This document shows, in pieces, positions 26,017 through 34,323 of a stretch of DNA of 64,000 nt; positions within the stretch are counted from its first letter, which is position 1, and each line of letters opens with the position of its first letter. Source of the stretch: Actinoplanes siamensis (GTDB lineage: Bacteria > Actinomycetota > Actinomycetes > Mycobacteriales > Micromonosporaceae); assembly GCF_016862395.1 (NCBI RefSeq), contig NZ_BOMW01000046.1:42680-106679 (forward strand), in the 5' to 3' direction. The notes beneath the pieces are model-generated. The model saw nothing but the letters and a program-made list of their open reading frames with translations. It had not been told where the DNA came from and searched no databases. The position numbers were made by a program, and so were the translations under genes.

Positions 26017-27132
26017 ATGGATGCCGTCATCGTCCTGGTCTTGGCCATCGCACTTCTGGCGATCATCACGATTGTCCGGTCCATCCGGATCATCCCGCAG
26101 CAGCGGATGGACGTGGTGGAGCGGCTCGGCAGGTACAAGCGGACCCTCAGCCCGGGTCTGAACCTGCTGGTCCCGTTCGTCGACGCGGTCCGCAGCAAGG
26201 TGGACATGCGGGAGCAGGTGGTCTCCTTCCCGCCGCAGCCGGTCATCACTTCGGACAACCTGGTCGTGTCGATCGACACGGTGCTCTACTTCAAGGTGGT
26301 CGACCCGGTGCGGGCCACCTACGAGATCGCCAACTTCCTGCAGGCGATCGAGCAGCTGACCGTCACCACGCTGCGCAACGTGATCGGCTCGCTGGACCTG
26401 GAGCGGGCGCTGACCAGCCGTGAGGAGATCAACCGGCACCTCTCGACGGTGCTCGACGAGACCACCGGCCGGTGGGGCATCAAGGTCACCCGGGTGGAGA
26501 TCAAGGCGATCGAGCCGCCGCCGAGCATCCGCGACTCGATGGAGAAGCAGATGCGCGCCGAGCGGGAGCGCCGCGCCACCATCCTGAACGCCGAGGGGCA
26601 CAAGCAGGCGCAGATCCTCACCGCCGAGGGTGAGAAGCAGGCCGCGGTGCTGCGTGCCGACGGTGACCGGCAGTCCCGGATCCTGCAGGCCGAGGGCCAG
26701 GCCAAAGCCATCCGTACGGTGTTCGACGCGATCCACACGGCGAACCCCTCCCAGAAGGTGCTGGCCTACCAGTACCTGCAGGCCCTGCCGCAGATCGCGA
26801 ACGGCTCGGCGAACAAGGTGTGGATCGTGCCGACCGAGCTGACCAAGGCGCTGGAGGGCCTGGGCGGCGCGCTCGGCGGTCTGGCGAACATGGCCGGCGA
26901 CGTCCCGACCGATCGGGTCGACGCGAACGCGGTGGAGCGCGAGGCGGTGGAGGCGGCGGAGGCCGCGGCCGCCGAGGCGCAGCGGGTCAACGCGGAGGTG
27001 CGCGCCGCCGAGGCGCAGGTCTCCGGTGACACGCAGGAGACCGCGGCGCTGCCGGCGAGCCCGCCGGTGCCGCCGTCGTCGGCGATCGGCGGGGCCGACT
27101 ACGACGGCGAGCGGCAGCCCGACCGCGCCTGA
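26017..27132 (+). CDS. SPFH/Band-7 (stomatin-like) protein
   Basis: 371-aa stomatin/prohibitin-type membrane organiser. One N-terminal transmembrane helix (about 3-22), the SPFH domain (RIIPQQRMDVVERLGRYKRT onward to about 190), then a coiled coil of Ala/Glu/Arg-rich heptads (AERERRATILNAEGHKQAQI) and a Gly-rich, low-complexity C-terminus. Forms an operon with the NfeD gene and is followed by a strong terminator. Probable role: scaffolding membrane proteins or proteases. Confidence 0.94.
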   Translation: MDAVIVLVLAIALLAIITIVRSIRIIPQQRMDVVERLGRYKRTLSPGLNLLVPFVDAVRSKVDMREQVVSFPPQPVITSDNLVVSIDTVLYFKVVDPVRATYEIANFLQAIEQLTVTTLRNVIGSLDLERALTSREEINRHLSTVLDETTGRWGIKVTRVEIKAIEPPPSIRDSMEKQMRAERERRATILNAEGHKQAQILTAEGEKQAAVLRADGDRQSRILQAEGQAKAIRTVFDAIHTANPSQKVLAYQYLQALPQIANGSANKVWIVPTELTKALEGLGGALGGLANMAGDVPTDRVDANAVEREAVEAAEAAAAEAQRVNAEVRAAEAQVSGDTQETAALPASPPVPPSSAIGGADYDGERQPDRA

Positions 27133-27149
27133 CCCGGGCTGCCCGGACA

Positions 27150-27190
27150 CCGGGTGGTCTGCCCGATTATGGGCGGACCACCCGGCTTTT
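27150..27190 (+). terminator. Rho-independent terminator after nfeD-SPFH
   Basis: A 15-bp stem (CCGGGTGGTCTGCCC, loop GATTAT, GGGCGGACCACCCGG, one T-G wobble) followed by CTTTTCT. One of the few hairpins here with a real U-run, 18 bases after the SPFH stop. Confidence 0.88.
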
Positions 27191-27307
27191 CTAGAATTTC
27201 GTGAGATACGGCTCACAGTCTGCCGCGAATTTGGCATGCTTCGACTCGGATTTCCGACCGGTGCCCCCGGCCGCTCGGCGTGTTGCCCCTGCGAGCGAGG
27301 CGGAGCC

Positions 27308-27979
27308 ATGAGCGTCACCCATCGTCAAACCGCGAGCGGCCGACCCCTGCGGGTGGCCCCGGCCTGGGTCGGCGCCGCGCCGGCCGGGTCCGCCGCGGAC
27401 CACTACCGCCTACCGGTGCGTGACGCCGTCTGGATCTGGTCGGTACGCAGGTTCGCCCGGCTGGCCCTGTGGGCGCTGCCGGCCGCCGCGGTGCTCTACG
27501 GCTGGTTCACCCTGGGCGTGCACGTCCCGCCCGGGCCGCTCCCGGTCGGCCTGCTCGCCGGCTGGCTGGCCATCATCGCGCTGATCGCGCTGGCCGGCCT
27601 GCTCGCCGGGTCGCGCACCCGGCGGATCGCGCTGACCGGCCTGCTCGTCGCGCTGGCCGGCGCGACCCTGCTGCTGCCGCTGGCCGCGCTGCCCGAGGAG
27701 TTCGCCGCGGACGCGGTCGCCCTGCCCCCGGGACAGGTGCACCTGCTGGTCGAGGCGGCCTGGGCGCTCTCCGGATCCGGGGTGCTGCTGCTCGGCTGGG
27801 CGGTGTTCCGCTCCAGGCTGGTCAACCCGGCCGACGGGGTGCTGCTGATGCTGGCCGCGGTGGTGCTGGGCGCCGGATCCTACGCGGTGAAGCCGGTCCC
27901 GACCGTCGGGGCGCTGCTGCTGCTCGCCGCCGGGATGGGCCTGGCCTGGACCGGCGGGCGGCTGGTACCGCGCGGTTGA
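27308..27979 (+). CDS. Polytopic membrane protein of unknown function
   Basis: 223 aa. After a 45-residue cytoplasmic N-terminus, six hydrophobic spans can be counted (about 50-70, 78-98, 103-123, 145-165, 173-190, 195-213). No transporter or enzyme motif is recognised. The ATG at 27308 is preceded by GAGG; frames extending further upstream pass through the terminator region and are unlikely. A single-gene unit. Confidence 0.75.
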   Translation: MSVTHRQTASGRPLRVAPAWVGAAPAGSAADHYRLPVRDAVWIWSVRRFARLALWALPAAAVLYGWFTLGVHVPPGPLPVGLLAGWLAIIALIALAGLLAGSRTRRIALTGLLVALAGATLLLPLAALPEEFAADAVALPPGQVHLLVEAAWALSGSGVLLLGWAVFRSRLVNPADGVLLMLAAVVLGAGSYAVKPVPTVGALLLLAAGMGLAWTGGRLVPRG

Positions 27980-28070
27980 GACCGCCCCGGACGGGTGACC
28001 GGTCGCGCCGGGCGGCCGGGACCGGCCGGGACGGGTGGCCGGCCGGTGCGGCGTGGCCGAGACTGACCGC

Positions 28071-28658
28071 ATGGCACGTGTGATCGCGGACATCTCGATG
28101 TCGCTGGACGGCTTCGTCACCGGCCCCGGCCCGGGCCCGGAGAACGGCCTGGGTGACGGCGGCGAGGCACTGCACACCTGGGCGCTGCGCCCCGACCCGG
28201 TCGACTCCGACGTGCTCGACGAGACGGTCGCCGCCACCGGCGCGGTGATCATGGGCCGGCGGCTGTTCGACATCGTCGACGGCCCGCACGGATGGAACGA
28301 CGAGATGGGGTACGGGGCGGGCCGCGCCGCCGAGCCGCCGGTGCTCGTGGTGACCCGCACCCCGCCCGGTCACGTCCGCCTCGCCGGCCGGATGACGTTC
28401 GTGATCGACGGCCTGGCCAGCGCGATCGCCAAGGGCGCCGCGATCGCCGGCGACCGGGATGTGGTGATCATGGGTGGGGCCCAGGTGATCCGGGGCGCGC
28501 TGGACGCCCGCCTGGTCCACGAGCTGCGGCTGCACCTGGCGCCGGTGCTGCTCGGCGCGGGCACCCCGCTGTTCACCGCGGCACACTCCCGGCGGCTGCG
28601 CCAGGTGCACGTGCGCGCGTCCGGTCAGGCCACCCACCTGACATACCTCGTGGGCTGA
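28071..28658 (+). CDS. Dihydrofolate reductase-like (RibD C-terminal) protein
   Basis: 195-aa NADPH-binding protein of the RibD_C/DHFR-like family. Family features are ISMSLDGFVTGPG at the start, AVIMGRRLFD (GR cofactor turn), VIMGGAQVIRGAL and LHLAPVLLGAGTPLF near the end. These proteins are rarely true DHFR; most are uncharacterised reductases. The ATG at 28071 gives the standard N-terminus. It is 18 bases upstream of the methyltransferase gene and may share its transcript. Confidence 0.9.
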   Translation: MARVIADISMSLDGFVTGPGPGPENGLGDGGEALHTWALRPDPVDSDVLDETVAATGAVIMGRRLFDIVDGPHGWNDEMGYGAGRAAEPPVLVVTRTPPGHVRLAGRMTFVIDGLASAIAKGAAIAGDRDVVIMGGAQVIRGALDARLVHELRLHLAPVLLGAGTPLFTAAHSRRLRQVHVRASGQATHLTYLVG

Positions 28659-28676
28659 TCTGGTCGACTTGGGCGC

Positions 28677-29489
28677 GTGCCCGACGTTCACCTGATCACC
28701 GACCCGGACGACGAGCGGCTCGGCGACTACCGCGCGCTGACCGACCTCGAGCTGCGTACCAAGTGGGAACCACCGAACGGCCTGTTCATCGCGGAGGGGG
28801 AGCTGGTGCTGCGGCGGGCGCTGCGGGCCGGCTACCGCCCCCGGTCGTACCTGATCGACGCGAAACGCGTCGCCCAGCTCGACGACCTGGGCGACGACGC
28901 GCCGGTCTACGCGGCCACACCCGAGGTGCTGGAGCGGGCCACCGGCTTCCACGTGCACCGCGGGGTGCTGGCCTCGTTCCACCGGACGCCGCTGCGCGAC
29001 GCGGCCGAGGTGATCGCCGGAGCGCGCCGGGTGGCGATCCTGGAGGACGTCAACAACCACACCAACATCGGCGCGGTGTTCCGCGGCGCGGCGGCGCTCG
29101 GCATCGACGCGGTGCTGCTGTCGCCCACCTGTGCCGACCCGCTCTACCGGCGGGCGGTGCGGGTCAGCATGGGCGAGGTCTTCGCGGTGCCGTACGCGCG
29201 GCTGGAGCCGTGGCCGGACGGGCTGACACGGGTCCGGGAGGCGGGGTTCACCGTGCTGGCGCTGACCCCGGCGCCGGAGGCGGTGCCGTTGCAGCGGCTC
29301 ACGCCGGGGCAGCGGGCTCGCACGGCGCTGCTGCTCGGGGCGGAGGGGCCGGGACTCTCCCGGCACGCGCTGGCGGCCAGCGACGTGCCGGTGAAGATCC
29401 CGATGCGGCGCGACGTGGACTCGCTCAACGTCGCCGCGGCGGCCGCCGTCGCGTTCTGGGAGCTCGGCCGCGACGACGGGAGCGACTGA
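28677..29489 (+). CDS. SpoU/TrmH-family RNA 2'-O-methyltransferase
   Basis: SAM-dependent trefoil-knot (SPOUT) methyltransferase, 270 aa. N-terminal substrate-binding domain (about 1-110), then motif 1 NNHTNIGAVFRGAAALG with the catalytic Arg, motif 2 LLLGAEGPGLS and motif 3 IPMRRDVDSLNVAAAAAV. It methylates a ribose in 23S rRNA or tRNA; the exact site is not predictable. The start is GTG at 28677. Confidence 0.94.
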   Translation: MPDVHLITDPDDERLGDYRALTDLELRTKWEPPNGLFIAEGELVLRRALRAGYRPRSYLIDAKRVAQLDDLGDDAPVYAATPEVLERATGFHVHRGVLASFHRTPLRDAAEVIAGARRVAILEDVNNHTNIGAVFRGAAALGIDAVLLSPTCADPLYRRAVRVSMGEVFAVPYARLEPWPDGLTRVREAGFTVLALTPAPEAVPLQRLTPGQRARTALLLGAEGPGLSRHALAASDVPVKIPMRRDVDSLNVAAAAAVAFWELGRDDGSD

Positions 29490-29642
29490 GCCGTACGGCC
29501 GGAAAGGTCCGCGGGCCGTGCCGATGGTCGCCGACCGGGTGTCGACGGGCGGCCGGTGCGGGAGGATTGGCGTGACGGCCGCGGGCGCCGGCGGCAGTAC
29601 GGTTGTACGGTTGGCTCGTTCCGCTACTGGAGGGGGTGTCGG

Positions 29643-31424
29643 ATGTCGTCTGGTCCGGGAGCGGATCCGCATCTGCTCGGCCTGCTGCGAGCGATCCGGC
29701 TCCGGCAGAGCGCGCCCGACGCGGCGACCGCCGGCGCCGCGGACACGGCCGCCGCCCTCTCCGAGATGGCCGCCGCGGAGAAAGCCGAGCAGGACGAGGA
29801 CGAGGCGACGGCGGAGTCGCGGGCCACGCCGGGCCACTCCGCGGGCGTCGGCTTCCCGGCCGGGAGCCCACCGGCCGAGCCGACCGGCCAGGGGCGCGTG
29901 GGCGGGGTCGGCGCGTCCGGCCGGAGCAGCCGCGGCGCGGAGACTCCGCCCGGCCCGCCCCGGGAGGCGCCGCCGCACCGGGGCGCCGGCTCCGAGCTGC
30001 TGTGGCGCGGTGGCCAGGGCGCCGTGCTGGGCCGCTCCGGCTTGGGCGGACGCGGGCCCGGCACCCCGGACCGGGCCGGGGCGAGCGCCGCTTACGGCGT
30101 ACCCCTCAACCGGGTCGATCCCATCACCGGGATCAACCCGGCCGGTCCGACGACGCCGGTGCCCAGCGTCCCCGGCGTGCCGAAGGCACGCCCGATCGGG
30201 CCCACCGGGACCGAGTTCCCCTCGGTCACCCCCGCGGAGTACGCCGCGTACGTCGCCCGCACCACGACGCGGCGCAACCTGCCGGCCGACGGCATGGACC
30301 CGGCCGACACCATGGCGCTGCGCGACACGCAACGCCTGCTCAGCACCAGTCTGACCTTCGCCGGCGGCACCGAGGAGGTGGCCGGCCGGCTGTGGCACGC
30401 GCTGCTGCAGGCCCAGCCCGACCTGCTGACGCTGCTGCCCGGCTCCGCGGAGACCCAGCGCGACCAGCTGGCCCGCGCGCTCGCCTGGCTGGTGCACCGG
30501 CTCGACGACCCGCCGGGCGTGGTGGCCGGTTGCGCGCAGCTCGGCGCGGTGCTGGCCGAGTGCGGCGTGCAGTGGAACCAGCTGCAGCTGGTCGGCGCGG
30601 CGCTGGCCGAGGCGATGCGCGCCGGGATGGCGCCGGGCGTCTGGCGGCAGGACTTCGACCAGGCGTGGCGCTGGACGTGGCAGCACGTCCACGAGTGGCT
30701 GGTGCACGGCGGCACGCTGGTCGCCTACCAGCCGACGATCTGGGACACCGAGGTGATCGGTCACGAGCTGCGCCGTCCCGACCTGGCGGTGGTGCGCCTG
30801 CGGCCGTTCCTGCCGATGCCGTACCGGCCCGGTCAGTACGCCCGGGTCGAGGTGAGCGCCGTGCCCGGCATCTGGCGGCCGTATTCGCTGGCCGGTGCCC
30901 CGCACGTGGACGACGTGATCGAGCTGCACGTGCGCGCCAAGACGGAGACCGGGGTCAGTGGGACGCTGGTGCACGACACCCGGGTGGGCGACCGCGTCCG
31001 GGTCACCCGCGCCGAGGGCGAGATGAGGCTGCCGGCCGAGCCGGGCCGCGGAGTCCTGATGATCGCCGGGGACACCGGGGTGGCGCCGATGAAGGCCATG
31101 CTGTCGCATCTGGCCGCGGCACAGGATCCGCGTCCGGCGGTGCTGTTCTGGGGCGTGCGGACCCTGGACGAGCTCTACGACGTGGACGAGCTGACGGCGA
31201 TCGCCCGGCAGGCGCCGCGGGCGACGGTGGTGCCGGTGGTGTCCGAGGGCGATCCCGGGCCGTATCCGTGCGGTCTGGTCACCGACGCGGTGGCGGCGTA
31301 CGGGGAGTGGTCCTCGCACGAGATCTACCTGGCCGGGCCGCCGTTGATGCTGGCGGCTACCAGCGTCGCGTTGCGCGAGCTCGGGGTGTCGCCCGAGCGT
31401 ATCCACCACGACGCGCCCGAGTAA
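29643..31424 (+). CDS. Flavohaemoglobin-like protein lacking the proximal His
   Basis: 593 aa in three parts: a disordered Ala/Gly/Pro-rich N-terminus (1-200), a globin-like domain (about 225-350) and a FAD/NAD(P)H ferredoxin-reductase module (about 365-590). The reductase is intact: RPYSLAG binds FAD, GDTGVAPMKAM binds NAD(P), and LAGPPLML is the C-terminal motif. In flavohaemoglobins the F-helix reads like AQLGRDHRKFGV, with His holding haem; here it is AQLGAVLAECGV, so the proximal His is Leu304. Classical haem binding and NO dioxygenase activity are therefore doubtful. The ATG at 29643 follows GGAGGGGG. Confidence 0.88.
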   Translation: MSSGPGADPHLLGLLRAIRLRQSAPDAATAGAADTAAALSEMAAAEKAEQDEDEATAESRATPGHSAGVGFPAGSPPAEPTGQGRVGGVGASGRSSRGAETPPGPPREAPPHRGAGSELLWRGGQGAVLGRSGLGGRGPGTPDRAGASAAYGVPLNRVDPITGINPAGPTTPVPSVPGVPKARPIGPTGTEFPSVTPAEYAAYVARTTTRRNLPADGMDPADTMALRDTQRLLSTSLTFAGGTEEVAGRLWHALLQAQPDLLTLLPGSAETQRDQLARALAWLVHRLDDPPGVVAGCAQLGAVLAECGVQWNQLQLVGAALAEAMRAGMAPGVWRQDFDQAWRWTWQHVHEWLVHGGTLVAYQPTIWDTEVIGHELRRPDLAVVRLRPFLPMPYRPGQYARVEVSAVPGIWRPYSLAGAPHVDDVIELHVRAKTETGVSGTLVHDTRVGDRVRVTRAEGEMRLPAEPGRGVLMIAGDTGVAPMKAMLSHLAAAQDPRPAVLFWGVRTLDELYDVDELTAIARQAPRATVVPVVSEGDPGPYPCGLVTDAVAAYGEWSSHEIYLAGPPLMLAATSVALRELGVSPERIHHDAPE

Positions 31425-31810
31425 CTCTCCGCCCGCCCCCGAGGGAGTCGCCCGCCCCCGACCAACTCCGTCCGGTCGCGCCGGCGGACCCACCAGGGCC
31501 GCGTCGGATCCACCCGTTCGCGCCGGCATCGTCCGGTTGCGCTGACTTCGCCCGCCTTTCCCCGGTGACTTCCGCGCGCCTTCGTCCGGCCCCCGCTCTC
31601 CGTGGTCGTTCCTCTCGCCGAGGGACCCACGCCGAGGCAGACTCGGGATGGCCCCCACCCGCGGGTAGCGCCGCCCGGCTGGTCCGGAAAAGGAGTGTGC
31701 CGGGCGCCCGGAGAGACCCTGGGCGCCGGCCCGGCCAGCCGGCGGCGCGGAGGCTTGGTGGTACGGGGGTCGGTCGCGGGTCGCGCTGATCGGCGGGGTG
31801 GGGGACTCGG
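31425..31810. other. Intergenic region without recognised features
   Basis: About 385 bases of Pro/Arg-codon-like GC-rich sequence between the globin-reductase and DUF1963 genes, both rightward. No hairpin with a U-run, no repeat and no convincing ORF was seen; the promoter of the DUF1963 gene should lie toward its right end. Confidence 0.4.
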
Positions 31811-32626
31811 GTGGAGATCGACGAGCACCTTCTCGGGGTGGCCGCTCCGGCCCTGCGGTCGGCCGCGCTGCCCGCGCTGCGGCTGAACGCCGGCGCCCGG
31901 TGCGCGCCGGATGCCCCGGGCACGCGCCTCGGCGGCGTACCCCTGCTGGCCCCGGGAACCGCCTGGCCGCGGTCGCCCTCCGGCAACGCGCAGTCCTTCC
32001 TCGGCCAGCTCGACGCCGACGACGTGAACGCCCGGCTCGGCGCGACGATCCTGCCGGCCGGGACCGTGCTCGGGTTCTTCTACGACTGGGAGGAGCAGCG
32101 CTGGGGCTTCGACCCCGCCGACGCCGGCCACTGGCGGGTGGTGACGGCCCCGCTGGACGAGGCCGTTCCCACCGGCGGGGAGTCGTTCACCGCGCACACC
32201 GTGGCCAGCGTGGCGGTGTGCACGATCCCGGCGATCGACGAGCCGGCGGCCGGCGTCGCCCGGGCGGACCGGCGCTGGCGGCGGCGGGATGCGCTCGAGG
32301 ACTTCTACGCGGCGCTGGAGAACGACGAGCGGGTGCCGCTGCACCGGGTCCTCGGCTGGCCCGATCTGCTGCAGGGCCCGATGCAGCTGCAGTGCCAGCT
32401 GGCCGCGAACGGCGTGCGCCACGGCAACCCGGCAGGCGTCGAGGGCGCGCGGGTCGCCGAGCTCGGTCCGGGAGCGGCGGACTGGCTGCTGCTGTGGCAG
32501 ATCGACACGGACGACACGATGGACTGGGTGTGGGGTGACTCCGGCCGTCTCTACTACTGGATCCGCCGTCAGGATCTGGCCGCCGGGGATTTCGGGCGGG
32601 TCTGGCTGGTGCTCCAGTGCGCCTGA
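31811..32626 (+). CDS. DUF1963 (YwqG-like) protein
   Basis: 271 aa. The family pattern is clear: GTRLGGVPLLAPGTAWPRS, SFLGQLDADDV, GFFYDWEEQ, then WLLLWQIDTDDTMDWVWGD and LYYWIRRQDLAAGDFGRVW, ending in LVLQC. These proteins resemble SMI1/KNR4-like immunity-associated folds but have no assigned function. The GTG at 31811 gives the natural start. It faces murL across a gap containing a 21-bp minisatellite. Confidence 0.88.
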   Translation: MEIDEHLLGVAAPALRSAALPALRLNAGARCAPDAPGTRLGGVPLLAPGTAWPRSPSGNAQSFLGQLDADDVNARLGATILPAGTVLGFFYDWEEQRWGFDPADAGHWRVVTAPLDEAVPTGGESFTAHTVASVAVCTIPAIDEPAAGVARADRRWRRRDALEDFYAALENDERVPLHRVLGWPDLLQGPMQLQCQLAANGVRHGNPAGVEGARVAELGPGAADWLLLWQIDTDDTMDWVWGDSGRLYYWIRRQDLAAGDFGRVWLVLQCA

Positions 32627-32715
32627 CCCGCGGGGCCGCCCGGTTGAGCCTCAACGGGTCCGACCGGCGCCGGGCACGCCTGGGCGGCGCCTCGCGGCGC
32701 CCGGCTCTGCCGGCA

Positions 32716-32799
32716 CGCCTGGACGACGCCTTTCAGCGCCTGGACGACGCCTTTCAGCGCCTGGACGACGCCTTTCAGCGCCTGGACGACGCCTTTCAG
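32716..32799. repeat. Four perfect 21-bp tandem repeats
   Basis: Unit begins CGCCTGGACGACGCCTTTCA; exactly four copies (84 bp) with no differences. It lies in the 320-base gap between the converging DUF1963 and murL genes. Because 21 is a multiple of three it reads as a 7-residue repeat in every frame, which creates false ORFs. Perfect identity implies recent expansion. Confidence 0.9.
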
Positions 32800-32948
32800 C
32801 GCCCGACCGCGCCGGCCGCGCCCGGGTGGCGCCCCGAAGGCCCGACTCGTGCCGGGCGCGCGCCCCCGGCCGTGCCCCGGCGCGCTTTCGCCGGCGCGGG
32901 GGCGCGCCTTCGTCCGTACCACCGAGTCGCGGCCGCTGCGGGCGCCGG

Positions 32949-34250
32949 TCAGAGGGCGTCGTCCAGCAGCTTGAGGTAGGCCGGCGGGATGTGGTGCTCA
33001 CCGCCCGGCGTGAACACGTTGCTGTGCGACGCGTCGTCCCACGCCGAGGCCGGCACGGCCGCCCGCAGGGCCACCAGCACCGGCGCGCCGTCGGTCAGCA
33101 TGGAGAGCGCCACCAGGCACTCCTCGGCCTCGCCGACGCACTCGAACGGCTTGTGCGCGTCGACCCCGAGCAGCTCCAGGAAGCCCGGCACCTGAGCCTC
33201 GTCGGCGAACAGGTCGTGCCCGAAGATGTGTGCGAGCCGCTCCCGCGGCATGTGCGGCGCCATCGCCAGGAACACGAACCGGCACTTCGGACAGTCACCG
33301 CACCAGCGCGCCGTCGGGTCGTGCAACTTGAACGCCTTGTTACAGCTTGTAACAACATCGTCGTACGCTGTGTGGCCGGCGAACAGCTGGGCGATGTGCA
33401 GCTCGGAGAGCGTGCGCAGCAGTGAGAAGTACGGGTCGACGAGCCCGGTGTGCGCCGTCACCGCGTCCCGCAGCAGCCCCTCGGCGAGCACCCCCTTGGA
33501 CCACTGGTGGTTCACCTCGCGACCGTTCCAGATCAGGTTGGGGTCGGAGGCGGAGCGCTCGTTCGACATCACCACCGGGCCGAGCCCGTGCCAGACCGCG
33601 GTGGCGATCGCGATCAGCGAGTTGATCGCGGTGACCGGGATGTGCCCGTTCAGCGCGCCGGCCTTGTTCAGCTCGAACAGGCGCGGGTCCAGCTTGCGGC
33701 GGGCGGCCAGCGCGGACAGGCCGGAGGCGGCGTTCACGTTCTCGATCACCGGGTTCGGGTTCACCGAGAACGGCACCGGGTCGAGCCCGGCCGCGCGCAG
33801 GATCTCCAGCGTGACGATCGAGTCCTTGCCGCCGCCGACCGCGGACAGCGGCCGCCCGGTGACCTCGACCGGGGCCGCGGCGGGCAGCGTGCCCGGCGTC
33901 TCGACGGTCAGCTCCAGGACGTGCGGGAGCTGGTTGCGGTACGCGTACTCGGCGAGGCCGTCGGTGTAGATCCGGGTGAACCAGGTGGCCACCTCGGGCG
34001 CGACCGGCCGCGGCGCGAGCACCCGGGCCGGGGCGCCCACCTTGTAGTAGCTCACCCCGGCGACCACGTGCAGCAGCTCGAGCACCCGGTGCAGGGTCTC
34101 CGGGACGTCCGTGGGACCCGCCGGCGCCGGCAGCGTGATCGTCTCGGTGAAGCGCAGGGGCTCCGGGCCGTCGAGCACGTAGTCGAACGTGGCGACCCCG
34201 GTCACCGGGTCGAACGCGTACGAGGGGAAGCGCATGACGTCGAACTGCAC
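32949..34250 (-). CDS. murL: UDP-MurNAc-L-Ala-L-Glu epimerase
   Basis: Epimerises the terminal L-Glu of UDP-MurNAc-L-Ala-L-Glu to D-Glu, so D-Glu can enter peptidoglycan without a glutamate racemase (the MurD2/MurL route known from Xanthomonas and some actinobacteria). 433 aa, with an ATP-pyrophosphatase-like P-loop SAVGGGKDS, VMSNERSASDPN, and a cysteine set in RWCGDCPKCRFVF. The GTG at 34250 is chosen for its AGGAG seven bases upstream, giving MQFDVMRFPSYAF. Divergent from murD2 with 73 bases between, so both are likely co-regulated. Confidence 0.9.
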   Translation of the reverse strand: MQFDVMRFPSYAFDPVTGVATFDYVLDGPEPLRFTETITLPAPAGPTDVPETLHRVLELLHVVAGVSYYKVGAPARVLAPRPVAPEVATWFTRIYTDGLAEYAYRNQLPHVLELTVETPGTLPAAAPVEVTGRPLSAVGGGKDSIVTLEILRAAGLDPVPFSVNPNPVIENVNAASGLSALAARRKLDPRLFELNKAGALNGHIPVTAINSLIAIATAVWHGLGPVVMSNERSASDPNLIWNGREVNHQWSKGVLAEGLLRDAVTAHTGLVDPYFSLLRTLSELHIAQLFAGHTAYDDVVTSCNKAFKLHDPTARWCGDCPKCRFVFLAMAPHMPRERLAHIFGHDLFADEAQVPGFLELLGVDAHKPFECVGEAEECLVALSMLTDGAPVLVALRAAVPASAWDDASHSNVFTPGGEHHIPPAYLKLLDDAL

Positions 34251-34323
34251 CCGAGAACTCCTGTCTGACGGCCGACGGGCAATATTAGTGCGGTCCCGCG
34301 AAAAACCGACTGGGGGAGACGAC

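Noticed and set aside
32617..32979. Rightward 120-aa repeat protein containing RLDDAFQ x4
   Set aside because: Open only because the 21-bp repeat keeps every frame open; overlaps the flanking genes and has repeat-free parts of random GC-rich composition.
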